Assembly (NCBI GenBank): GCA_949118805.1
Contig: CASAUJ010000035.1
Span: forward strand, 1 to 14,590
Origin: an uncultured Clostridia bacterium
Lineage (GTDB): Bacteria; Bacillota; Clostridia; TANB77; CAG-508
Direction of reading: 5' to 3'
DNA: 14,590 nt
Shown: piece after piece, positions 1-6,291 of the stretch
Layout: each line of letters begins with the position of its first letter
Position numbering within the stretch: position 1 is the stretch's first letter
The notes under the pieces: generated by a model
What the model was told of the DNA's origin: nothing
Seen by the model: the letters and a program-made list of their open reading frames with translations, nothing else
Databases searched by the model: none
Translations under genes and position numbers: made by a program

Positions 1-1012
1 TCATTTGAAGATATTGTTCTAATTTTAGTCCTTGATAAGATAATCTTTGTTCCATATTTTGCAACATATTATCTACTTCCATCTCAATCATTCCAGATGG
101 AATTTCTACTTTTACATTTTCACAAACTGCTTTAATAACTGCTTCTTGTGTTTCATACTTTGCTTTATCATCATTTTGTTTTTGTTGTTTTTTCTTAATA
201 TCTTCTTTCAATTCTTTCAAGGTATCAAATTCACTAACATCTTTTGCAAATTCATCATCTAATTTTGGTAATTCTTTTTTCTTGATTTCATGAACTTTTA
301 CTTTAAAAGTAGCATCTTTTCCCGCTAACTCTTTTGAAAAATATTCTTCTGGAAATTTCACTTGAATTTCTTTTTCTTCGTCTACTTTCATCCCAATAAT
401 TTGGTCCTCAAATCCTGGAATAAAGGTATTACTTCCTATTTCTAATTCATGTCCTTCTGCTTTTCCTCCTTCAAATGCTTTTCCATCGACAAATCCCTCA
501 AAATCAATTACCGTAATATCTCCACTTTCAACTGGTCGATCTTCTACTGAAACAATTCTTGCATTGTGTTCTTGCATGTGTCCTAATTCATGTTCAATGT
601 CTTCATCTGATACATTATACTCAATTTTTTTAATTTCTATACCTTTGTATTTTCCAAGTTCTGCCTCTGGCTTTGTTTGCATAATTGCAGTAAAGATTAA
701 ATCTTTTCCTTTTTCAATTTGTATCACATCAATATCTGGTCTACTTACTACTTCTAGTTTATTTTCTTTGACTGCCTCTTCCATAGCCTCTCCTGCTACT
801 TCATTAAATGCATCTTCAAAGAAAATTTCTTTACCATAATATTTTTCTACTATTTGCATTGGTGCTTTTCCTTTTCTAAATCCTGGTATATTAAAATATT
901 TTGCACTTTTAAAATAAACTTTTTTGATAGCTTCTTCAAATTTTTCTGCCTCTACTGTTATTTCTAGTTTTACTTCATTTGCATTTTTGGTTTCTTCTAC
1001 TTTACACTTCAT
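1..1012 (-). CDS. tig: Trigger factor (ribosome-associated chaperone and PPIase), C-terminus cut off
   Basis: Trigger factor binds the ribosome exit tunnel next to L23 and shelters nascent chains; its middle domain is an FKBP-type prolyl isomerase. The 337 visible codons start MKCKVEETKNANEVKLEITV. The ribosome-binding signature GFRKGKAP lies near residue 45. An FKBP-like domain follows at roughly residues 150-245, with DRPVESGDITVIDFEGFVDG and IPGFEDQIIGMK. Then comes the start of the helical C-terminal chaperone domain, rich in K and E. About 90 residues lie beyond the left edge. The start is set by AAAGGA about 10 bases upstream. The gene is divergent from rpmB and has its own strong promoter. 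It has no in-frame CGG; its two CGG trinucleotides straddle codons (GCG-GGA and ACG-GTA) and the frame is intact across both. Identification is secure from motif order. Confidence 0.96.
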   Translation of the reverse strand, partial: MKCKVEETKNANEVKLEITVEAEKFEEAIKKVYFKSAKYFNIPGFRKGKAPMQIVEKYYGKEIFFEDAFNEVAGEAMEEAVKENKLEVVSRPDIDVIQIEKGKDLIFTAIMQTKPEAELGKYKGIEIKKIEYNVSDEDIEHELGHMQEHNARIVSVEDRPVESGDITVIDFEGFVDGKAFEGGKAEGHELEIGSNTFIPGFEDQIIGMKVDEEKEIQVKFPEEYFSKELAGKDATFKVKVHEIKKKELPKLDDEFAKDVSEFDTLKELKEDIKKKQQKQNDDKAKYETQEAVIKAVCENVKVEIPSGMIEMEVDNMLQNMEQRLSYQGLKLEQYLQM

Positions 1013-1052
1013 TGTTTTCAATCCTTTCTTCTATAAATCAATAAGCTTTTTT

Positions 1053-1080
1053 ATTATACCACATTTTTCCTATTTTGCAA
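1053..1080 (-). promoter_or_regulatory. Sigma-A type promoter of tig
   Basis: On the minus strand this reads TTGCAA, a 16-bp spacer, then TATAAT preceded by a TG one base upstream (extended -10). It lies about 40 bp before the tig start and points toward it. Confidence 0.75.
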
Positions 1081-1108
1081 GGAATTTTTGATATTTTTCA
1101 AAAAATAC

Positions 1109-1137
1109 TTGTTTTTTTTCTTATTCTATGTTAAACT
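1109..1137 (+). promoter_or_regulatory. Probable promoter of rpmB
   Basis: TTGTTT, a 17-bp spacer, then TAAACT with TGT directly before it (extended -10). It is placed about 45 bp before the rpmB start, in the divergent tig/rpmB gap. The -10 box is imperfect, so this is moderate support only. Confidence 0.45.
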
Positions 1138-1183
1138 TGTTATTAGTCAATTTATTAAGAAGATTTAGGAGGTGCAATTTATT

Positions 1184-1381
1184 ATGGCAGTATGTGAAAT
1201 TTGTCAAAAAACAGCAAGTCATGGAAATAAACTTAGTATTACTCGTTCTCATATTAGTAAAAGATCTCCTCGTACTTGGAAACCTAATTTAAGAAGAGTT
1301 AAGGTAGATATGAATGGAGAAACAAAGAGAATTTATGTATGTGCAAAATGTTTAAAAGATGGAAAAATTAAAAGAGCCTAA
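1184..1381 (+). CDS. rpmB: 50S ribosomal protein L28, zinc-ribbon type
   Basis: This is a 65-residue protein of the large ribosomal subunit. It begins MAVCEICQKTASHGNKLS and ends with VCAKCLKDGKIKRA. The two CxxC pairs (VCEIC near residue 4 and VCAKC near residue 53) mark the zinc-binding (C+) form of L28. The core SHISKRSPRTWKPNLRRV is the usual family signature. The start at 1184 is chosen because AGGAGGTG sits about 9 bases upstream; a possible GTG at 1172 lies inside that ribosome site and would add four unneeded residues. Two arginines here are encoded by CGU, including the conserved one in SPRTW, so CGU is read as Arg. An intrinsic terminator overlaps the stop codon, indicating a single-gene transcript. 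In Bacillus rpmB is close to spoVM, as it is here. Confidence 0.98.
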   Translation: MAVCEICQKTASHGNKLSITRSHISKRSPRTWKPNLRRVKVDMNGETKRIYVCAKCLKDGKIKRA

Positions 1382-1392
1382 GCTCTTTTTTT
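1370..1392 (+). terminator. Intrinsic terminator of rpmB
   Basis: The 8-bp stem AAAAGAGC/GCTCTTTT has a CTAA loop and runs into seven Ts. The left arm lies within the last codons of rpmB and the stop codon is in the loop. Confidence 0.88.
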
Positions 1393-1410
1393 GTTTCGAT
1401 CTTTCACAGA

Positions 1411-1447
1411 AAAAGCGTTACTTTGTAAAATGCAAGTAACGTTTTTT
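1411..1447. terminator. Bidirectional intrinsic terminator, mainly for the prepilin-like gene
   Basis: The stem CGTTACTT/AAGTAACG (1416-1423 and 1434-1441) is flanked by an A-run on the left and a T-run on the right, so it can work on both strands. It begins five bases beyond the TAA at 1452-1454 that ends the frameshifted form of the minus-strand gene. This position supports the extended C-terminus being the real one. Confidence 0.75.
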
Positions 1448-1451
1448 CTTC

Positions 1452-3054
1452 TTATATTTTTATTATAAAATCTGATTTTAAAGAAACTACTGGCGAAATT
1501 CCTCGTACATCACTACCGTGAACTACCACCTCCAATGAAAGGCTTCATTCCACTATCATGCCTTATGCATAAAGGATATTCCCCACTACTAGTTGGAAGA
1601 GAAGACAACCAATATCCTCCATTCCAAGAATCCTTTCCACTTCGATGGTAGATCCCCAAATATCCTTGATAATCAACTTTTTCTGAACTATAATCCTCTG
1701 TACCAAAAACATAACCATAATAGCCACCCCTTTTGATAAAACCTATTGTTATTGTTCCTATCCCTATTGAATGAGAAACTTGATTATAAGACCTAACATA
1801 CAATTCCAACCATGGAGCACCAACTACATAATTTGCCTTATTTTCATCATAATATTTTGACCACACTCGATTTACTGAACTCGTTTTACTTTCTGGATCG
1901 CATAACCAAGCTGTTCGTTTTTCCTTATTTACCCAAGAAGTATTTCCTCTAATCTTATTCCATTGTGGATTCAATTTTTTGATTAAAGTATTACTGGTAT
2001 AAGTCGTTAAAATAGAAGAACCTTTTAGTTCTGTTTGAGCATCTGCTTTTAAATAAATTGTATTTTTCCCATCCCCAAAATAATTATCTTTATCTACATA
2101 GAAAATTCGATACGTTGCATTTGACATATAATTCACCACTGGTTTTCCATAATATTTTGCTGGATTAGCTATAATTTCTTCTGCTGTCACAGGAATAGTA
2201 GCCCTTACTATTTTTACATTTACACTTGTTCTTCCCTCTCCTGTCACTTTTCCTGAAATGGTTATTATAGTTTCTCCTTCTGCCATTCCTGTTACCATTC
2301 CCTTTTCATCCACAGTTGCTATACTTGAATCCATTGATTCATATTTTAATTCTTCTACATTTTCAACAGGTATTGTTGTTACTTCAATCTTTTCTGCACT
2401 TCCTTTTTCAATTTCCATTGTTTGTTTGCTCAGTATGATTGTACTAACTTTTTCTACTATGATTACTCTACACTTTGCCTGATAATCTGTTCCGGAAATA
2501 CTAGCTATAATTTCTGCTGTTCCACTTTCTCCTGTTGCCGTAATAGTTCCCTCTTCTACCATTGCAATGGAAGAATCTGATGTAGTCCATACAATATTTC
2601 CATTTAATCCTTTTGTTTTTGTTGCAACTATCCTTTCTTTTTCTCCTTTCATCAATTTTACAATTGTTTTACTCACTGACACTCCATCTATCACATTTAC
2701 TTTTCCTTCTTCTGTTATCTGGAAGATATACCCATCTTTTTTGATTGTCCATGGTAAGCTTCCCTCTTCACTTTTTTCAATTTCTTCCTCTTTCAATTTC
2801 ACTGTTTCTTTAAGTTCTTTTTCTAATATTGTTAAATCCATCACATGATAGTTCTCCCCTATTCTTGCTGTCATAATAGCTAATTTTATTTGCTCTTCCA
2901 ATGCAGTCTGTCCTGTTCTTGTTTTGGCTATTTGTGCTTTATTTAAAATCCCATCTTCTCCTGTTAAGGTTACAATACTTACTCCTGCTAGAATTAATAA
3001 CACAATAATGGTAATGACTAGGGCAATTAATGTGATTCCTTTTACTTCTTTCAT
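1452..3054 (-). CDS. Prepilin-like secreted protein with Ig-like (Big_2) repeats; needs a +1 shift at CGG
   Basis: This 533-residue protein is read with one +1 shift. Residues 1-30 (MKEVKGITLIALVITIIVLL...) form a type IV prepilin leader with a short charged peptide, a G before the cleavage site and a hydrophobic helix. A helical stretch follows, then two Big_2-like Ig domains (about residues 130-205 and 208-285) with 'IATVDEKGMVTGMAEGETII'-type motifs. The C-terminal half is a Trp/Tyr-rich domain with YWLSSLPTSSG. In frame 0 the protein stops at CGG-TAG (1518-1513). Skipping the C adds 21 residues, including SPVVSLKSD, the tail typical of this Clostridia family. I place the start at 3054, six codons inside the longest frame, because GGAGG sits 11 bases upstream and gives a normal short leader; the earlier ATG at 3072 would be nearly leaderless. 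The protein is probably surface-exposed; its exact role is unknown. Confidence 0.85.
1516..1518 (-). other. +1 frameshift site (TCA CGG TAG) in the prepilin-like gene
   Basis: In frame 0 the codons are TCA-CGG-TAG, with the stop immediately after CGG. Reading TCA-(C)-GGT-AGT-GAT continues for 21 codons to a TAA at 1452 and produces the family C-terminal motif SPVVSLKS. This is codon 513 and the only in-frame CGG of the gene. GGAGGTGGT lies upstream but is also Gly-Gly-Gly coding, and similar Shine-Dalgarno-like runs are absent at the other four sites. Confidence 0.85.
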
Positions 3055-3082
3055 TTTTCTTTTGTCCTCCATTTTTTATTTC

Positions 3083-3111
3083 ATTATAACAATCTTTAAA
3101 TTTCTAGACAA
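3083..3111 (-). promoter_or_regulatory. Promoter of the prepilin-like gene
   Basis: On the minus strand: TTGTCT, a 17-bp spacer, TATAAT, with TGT before the -10 box. The predicted transcript start near 3076 leaves only a few bases before the ATG at 3072 but a normal leader with GGAGG before the ATG at 3054. This decides the start codon. Confidence 0.7.
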
Positions 3112-3157
3112 CAAAATGAAAGATTAAATTGTGAACTTATTTACATAACTCTACATA

Positions 3158-3222
3158 GTGATTGGAGGGACGTTCCTTAAAATCCCCAAAATGGGGATTT
3201 TAAGGAACGTCCCTCCAATCAC
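3158..3222. repeat. 65-bp perfect palindrome (31-bp arms, 3-base loop), REP/MITE-like
   Basis: The two 31-bp arms are exact reverse complements separated by AAA. The arms contain GGAGGGACGTTCC near the outer end and AATCCCC near the loop. The element starts three bases after the spoVM stop. It lacks a U-run on the minus strand, so it is not a standard terminator, though the RNA hairpin would protect or end a transcript. Length, perfection and the GGGACGTTCC core suggest a mobile repetitive extragenic palindrome of the kind spread by REP-associated tyrosine transposases; no such transposase is in the window, so this is inference. Confidence 0.85.
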
Positions 3223-3224
3223 CA

Positions 3225-3299
3225 CTAATCTTTAATACCAAAAATCAGTTTTACAAATCCTCTTAAAAATTTTGGCACCTTTTTTACTACTATTGTCAT
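3225..3299 (-). CDS. spoVM: SpoVM-like amphipathic helix microprotein (spore envelope assembly)
   Basis: This is a 24-residue protein reading MTIVVKKVPKFLRGFVKLIF, then GIKD. B. subtilis SpoVM is 26 residues and starts MKFYTIKLPKFLGGIVRAML; the shared features are the K-x-PKFL-x-G-[IF]-V core with its helix-bending proline, the short length and the amphipathic helix. SpoVM recognises the positively curved outer forespore membrane and anchors the coat ATPase SpoIVA. GGAGGGAG lies about 8 bases upstream of the ATG. Context supports the call: in Bacillus spoVM lies between the prpC-prkC-rsgA-rpe cluster and rpmB, and both are present here. The gene is 22 bp downstream of the 49-aa gene and likely cotranscribed with it. 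It implies a spore-forming organism. It is easily missed by automatic calling. Confidence 0.85.
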   Translation of the reverse strand: MTIVVKKVPKFLRGFVKLIFGIKD

Positions 3300-3321
3300 T
3301 ATGTATCTCCCTCCTTTATTT

Positions 3322-3471
3322 TTAACAAGCCAACCACATTAGTCCTACACAAACTAAAACAGCACCTATCATAAATAGCCAACCTGTTATGGGAAGTAAT
3401 AATACCAATAAAATTCCTAATCCCAAACCTATGAAACAAATTGCTAATGTTTTTCTAAATAGCTTTATCAT
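3322..3471 (-). CDS. 49-aa membrane microprotein upstream of spoVM
   Basis: The start MIKLFRKTLAICFIGLGLGI leads into an almost entirely hydrophobic protein with two predicted membrane helices (about residues 8-27 and 30-48), a P-I-T-G turn between them and a C-terminal WLAC. A basic N-terminus suggests the N-in orientation. A strong GGAGGT lies 9 bases before the ATG. A TATAAT (3500-3505, minus strand) lies about 30 bp upstream without a clear -35 box, which could mean a sporulation sigma factor. The 22-bp spacing to spoVM and the good ribosome sites of both imply an operon. I do not know a function; a sporulation or forespore-membrane role is inference from the neighbour only. Confidence 0.75.
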   Translation of the reverse strand: MIKLFRKTLAICFIGLGLGILLVLLLPITGWLFMIGAVLVCVGLMWLAC

Positions 3472-3559
3472 ATGCTTATTACCTCCACTGTTTTTGTATA
3501 TTATATTCTTGTTTTCATTATTGGTTCCTTTTTATGTTGATTCATTTTGAATAAATCCA

Positions 3560-3589
3560 TTGACAATCTTCGTGTTTCTCTAGTAAAAT
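3560..3589 (+). promoter_or_regulatory. Promoter of nth
   Basis: A consensus TTGACA, an 18-bp spacer and TAAAAT, ending about 22 bp before the nth ATG with GGAGG between. Confidence 0.7.
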
Positions 3590-3611
3590 ATATCTTGGAG
3601 GCGATTATAAA

Positions 3612-4254
3612 ATGAAAAAACAAGAAGCCATTACTTTTGTCGAATTATTAAAAAAAAGATATCCTGATGCTACTTGTAGCTTAGACTTTACTACTCCTTT
3701 TGAACTTGTCGTAGCAGTCATGTTATCTGCACAATGCACCGATGAAAGAGTCAATCAAACCACTCCTGCTCTTTTTCAACGTTGCAAAACAATTCGGAGA
3801 TTTTGCTACCATTGAACTTTCAGAATTAGAAAATTTCATCCATCCCTGTGGATTTTATAAAAATAAAGCAAAAAATATTAAATTATGTGCCAATCAAATT
3901 CTAGAAAAATTTCATGGAGAAGTCCCTCATACCATGGAAGAATTAACTAGTTTAGCAGGAGTTGGTAGAAAAAGTGCAAATGTAATTTTGTTAGAAGTCT
4001 TCGGCATAGCTGAAGGAATTGCGGTTGATACACATGCCAAAAGAATTTCAACTTTAACTGGGCTATCCCAAGAAAAAGAACCTGAAAAAATAGAACAAGA
4101 TCTCATAAAAATCTTTCCAAAAGATTCTTTAAAGGATATTAATCACCTTTTTGTATGGCATGGAAGAAATACTTGTGTGGCTCGTAGTCCAAAATGTACG
4201 AATTGTGTTATCAATTCCTATTGTCAATCTTATAAATCAAAAAATAACGGATAA
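3612..4254 (+). CDS. nth: Endonuclease III (DNA glycosylase/AP lyase); needs a +1 shift at CGG
   Basis: Removes oxidised pyrimidines from DNA and cleaves the abasic site (base excision repair). With one +1 shift the product is 213 residues; E. coli Nth has 211. The helix-hairpin-helix LAGVGRKSANVIL carries the catalytic lysine at residue 120, the same number as in E. coli. The catalytic aspartate is in VDTHAKRIS (D139). The [4Fe-4S] ligands follow the C-x6-C-x2-C-x5-C pattern (C188, C195, C198, C204). In frame 0 the gene stops five codons after CGG at 3795-3797. Reading ATT-(C)-GGA-GAT joins CKTI to GDFATIELSELENFIHPCGF with no gap or surplus residue. There is no other in-frame CGG. The start has GGAGG about 10 bases upstream and its own promoter. 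A TTGACA promoter for the next gene starts just after the stop. Confidence 0.93.
3795..3797 (+). other. +1 frameshift site (ATT CGG AGA) in nth
   Basis: Codon 62. Frame 0 reads ATT-CGG-AGA-TTT-TGC-TAC-CAT-TGA. The +1 reading ATT-(C)-GGA-GAT-TTT-GCT gives I-G-D-F-A and continues to the natural stop. The overlap of the two frames extends a little upstream, so the exact slip base cannot be proven from one sequence, but CKTI before the site matches the family and supports this position over the CGU four codons earlier. Confidence 0.8.
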
Positions 4255-4258
4255 TTTA

Positions 4259-4287
4259 TTGACAAAATCCCAATAAAGATATATATT
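4259..4287 (+). promoter_or_regulatory. Promoter of the polymer-forming-domain membrane protein
   Basis: TTGACA, a 17-bp spacer and TATATT, starting a few bases after the nth stop and about 40 bp before the next ATG. Confidence 0.65.
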
Positions 4288-4326
4288 TTTTACATATTTA
4301 TAAAAAAATTTGAGGAGGAATTTTAA

Positions 4327-5538
4327 ATGTTAAAAAACAAATTAAAAATCATTACTATTTTAACCATAATTATAATAGCTCTTATGTTTCCTATTGTAAG
4401 AGCAGAAAATGAAACTGCTGATCAAACAGTGAATACTCCAGTTCCAACAGCAGAAATGCCAATTTCTGAAACGACTCCTATTGCAGAAAACAATTTCAAA
4501 AAAAGTGATATTTATCTAACTGGTGAAAATATTACAATTGATTATATTATTGATGGTAACTTATTTGTTATAGCAAAAAATGTAACCATTAATTCTCAAA
4601 TTGGTGGTGATGCTTTTATTCTAGCAGAATCTATTACCGTAGGAGAGCAAGGATATGTATTTAGTAATTTATTTACTTTAGCTAAAAATGTTATAGTAGA
4701 TGGTATCGTCTATGACTTGTATTCTTCTTCCCAAAATGTCACCATTCATGGTTATGTTTATCGTGATATTCATATTGCTTCTAATGCAGTAGATATTTTA
4801 GGTACCATTGGAAGAAATGCATTTATCAATTGTAATACTCTTAATTTTACAGAAAACAATGCGGATTCTACTTCTGAAGAAGAATCTACTACTCCAACCA
4901 ATACTGCATCTATTGCTGGTACTTTAAATTATTCTGCTCCAACAGAAGCTACCATTCCAGAAGGAATTGTAGCAGGAGGAACAACTTTTACACCAGAAAC
5001 TCATTCTATTGATATGGATACTATTCAAGATCATATGTTACTGTTAGGAACTTATGTCATTACCATTTTTGTTGTTTGGCTATTTTGTTTATGGCTTGCT
5101 CCTAAATTCACTAAAAATACAGATACTTTCTTAACGACGAAAAAAATTGCACCAGTGATTCTATTGGGAATTTTAACCCCAATTGTTTTAATTCTTTTAG
5201 CTGTTCTTTCATTTGTTATAGGAATCACTTATATTTTAGGAATGTTATTACTGTTTATGTTGATTATTTTCATTTTAATCAGCAATGCTATATTTGTCAT
5301 TAGTTTCACTAATATCATTCGTAAAAAATTGAAAATTGAGAAAACACTTGGTACATTAGGTATTTTAATAATAACTTCCATTGTTTTATGGTTAATTGGT
5401 TTGATTCCTTATGTAGGAATTCTAGTAAAAGTTGTTATGGTTATTTTAGGATTAGGTATTATTACTTCTAGCCTATTCTTAAAAGAAAAAAATACAGTCA
5501 CACAAGAAGAAATTACTTCAGAAAATGAATCAAATTGA
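4327..5538 (+). CDS. Exported multi-pass membrane protein with bactofilin-like repeat domain
   Basis: A 403-residue protein. Residues 1-26 are a signal peptide (basic start, hydrophobic core, VRA before the likely cut). A Thr/Pro-rich linker follows. Residues about 58-165 hold repeats such as YLTGENITIDYIIDGNLFVI, GDAFILAESITV and NLFTLAKNVIVDG: alternating hydrophobic short strands with N/G turns, as in the right-handed beta-helix of bactofilin (polymer-forming) domains. A second Thr/Ser linker leads to four or five membrane helices between about 237 and 385 and a short charged tail. Bactofilins are usually cytosolic scaffolds; here the signal peptide places the repeat domain outside. The gene has GAGGAGG before its ATG, its own promoter and a terminator, so it is monocistronic. 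No in-frame CGG occurs; one GCG-GAT spans codons with the frame intact. The function is unknown; an envelope scaffold is inference. Confidence 0.8.
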   Translation: MLKNKLKIITILTIIIIALMFPIVRAENETADQTVNTPVPTAEMPISETTPIAENNFKKSDIYLTGENITIDYIIDGNLFVIAKNVTINSQIGGDAFILAESITVGEQGYVFSNLFTLAKNVIVDGIVYDLYSSSQNVTIHGYVYRDIHIASNAVDILGTIGRNAFINCNTLNFTENNADSTSEEESTTPTNTASIAGTLNYSAPTEATIPEGIVAGGTTFTPETHSIDMDTIQDHMLLLGTYVITIFVVWLFCLWLAPKFTKNTDTFLTTKKIAPVILLGILTPIVLILLAVLSFVIGITYILGMLLLFMLIIFILISNAIFVISFTNIIRKKLKIEKTLGTLGILIITSIVLWLIGLIPYVGILVKVVMVILGLGIITSSLFLKEKNTVTQEEITSENESN

Positions 5539-5544
5539 AAAAAT

Positions 5545-5586
5545 AAAAATCCACAGATATAAAATTTGTGGATTTTTATTTTTTCT
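5545..5586. terminator. Bidirectional intrinsic terminator between convergent genes
   Basis: An 11-bp perfect stem AAAAATCCACA/TGTGGATTTTT (5545-5555 and 5567-5577) with an 11-base loop, followed by a T-rich run on the plus strand and preceded by an A-rich run that serves the minus strand. It separates the plus-strand membrane protein from the end of rpe. Confidence 0.85.
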
Positions 5587-5627
5587 TATTCCTAAAAATT
5601 ATTTTGTTAAAACTATAATCAATCGTT

Positions 5628-6291
5628 CTATGCTTTCTTTAATTCCTCAATAATCCCTTTAAAATCTTTTGCCATAACAATTGCTGTTCCTGCCACTAAA
5701 ATATTGGCTCCTGCTTTCTTTACCTTAGGTGCTGTTTTTAAATTAATTCCTCCATCTACCTCAATATCTACTTCCAGATTCTGTTGTTCTAAATATTTTT
5801 TTAATGTCTTAATCTTCTCTACCATATCCATTAAAAAAGTCTGACCTCCTTTTCCTGGTTCTACTGTCATAATTAAGCACATATGAATATAAGGTAAAAA
5901 TTCATATATTTCTTCTATTTTTGTATCTGGCTTTATTGAGATTCCTACTTTACAATGATTTTCTTTTATGTAACGAATATAATTATATACTTCTTCTTTC
6001 TTCTCACAAGCTTCTAAGTGGAATGTGATAATATTAGGTTCTACTGCCAAAAATTCGTCAATGCCTCCGTTGTATATCATTTACCATCAAATGCACATCT
6101 AATGGTAAATTAGAAATTCTCTTAATATAAGAAGCATTGGCTAACATTTTTTGATTTGTATTTTTTTCCACAAATTTTCCATCCATTACATCAATATGAA
6201 AATAATCTGTTTTTGCTACTTCCAATTCTAAAAAAGTATTAGCCTCCTCTCCTTCAGGAATCGATAATATTGATGTTGATACTTCTACCAT
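5628..6291 (-). CDS. rpe: Ribulose-phosphate 3-epimerase; needs a +1 shift at CGG
   Basis: Interconverts ribulose 5-phosphate and xylulose 5-phosphate in the pentose phosphate pathway; a cytosolic metal-dependent TIM barrel. The rebuilt product is 220 residues, the normal length. Visible motifs are STSIL near the N-terminus, YFHIDVMDGKFV (metal and substrate His/Asp), LDVHLMV (second His), MTVEPGKGGQTF (phosphate-side loop), VDGGI (catalytic Asp) and GTAIV. In frame 0 the gene reads LDVHLMVNDIQ-CGG-AGG-CAT-TGA and stops. Skipping the C gives NDIQ-G-GIDEFLAVEPNIITF, which matches the family spacing between the DVHLMV and IITFH blocks. The ATG overlaps the end of rsgA by 7 bp, with GGAGGAAAG upstream inside rsgA, so the two are translationally linked. 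The gene ends before a bidirectional terminator. Confidence 0.93.
6067..6069 (-). other. +1 frameshift site (CAA CGG AGG) in rpe
   Basis: Codon 75. Frame 0 ends two codons after CGG (AGG-CAT-TGA). The +1 reading CAA-(C)-GGA-GGC-ATT-GAC gives Q-G-G-I-D and opens the remaining 145 codons. It is the only in-frame CGG in the gene. Confidence 0.88.

Noticed and set aside
1172..1183. GTG at 1172 as the rpmB start
   Set aside because: It falls inside the AGGAGGTG ribosome site; the ATG at 1184 is correctly spaced and gives the standard MAVCEIC start.
1516..1530. Shine-Dalgarno-stimulated frameshifting of the prfB kind
   Set aside because: A GGAGGTGGT run precedes the prepilin-like site, but no such run precedes the other four sites, and the P-site codons are all different.
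3780..3782. CGU codon as the shift point in nth
   Set aside because: It also gives a length-compatible protein, but CGU is used as Arg elsewhere (L28) and the residues CKTI before the later CGG fit the family better.
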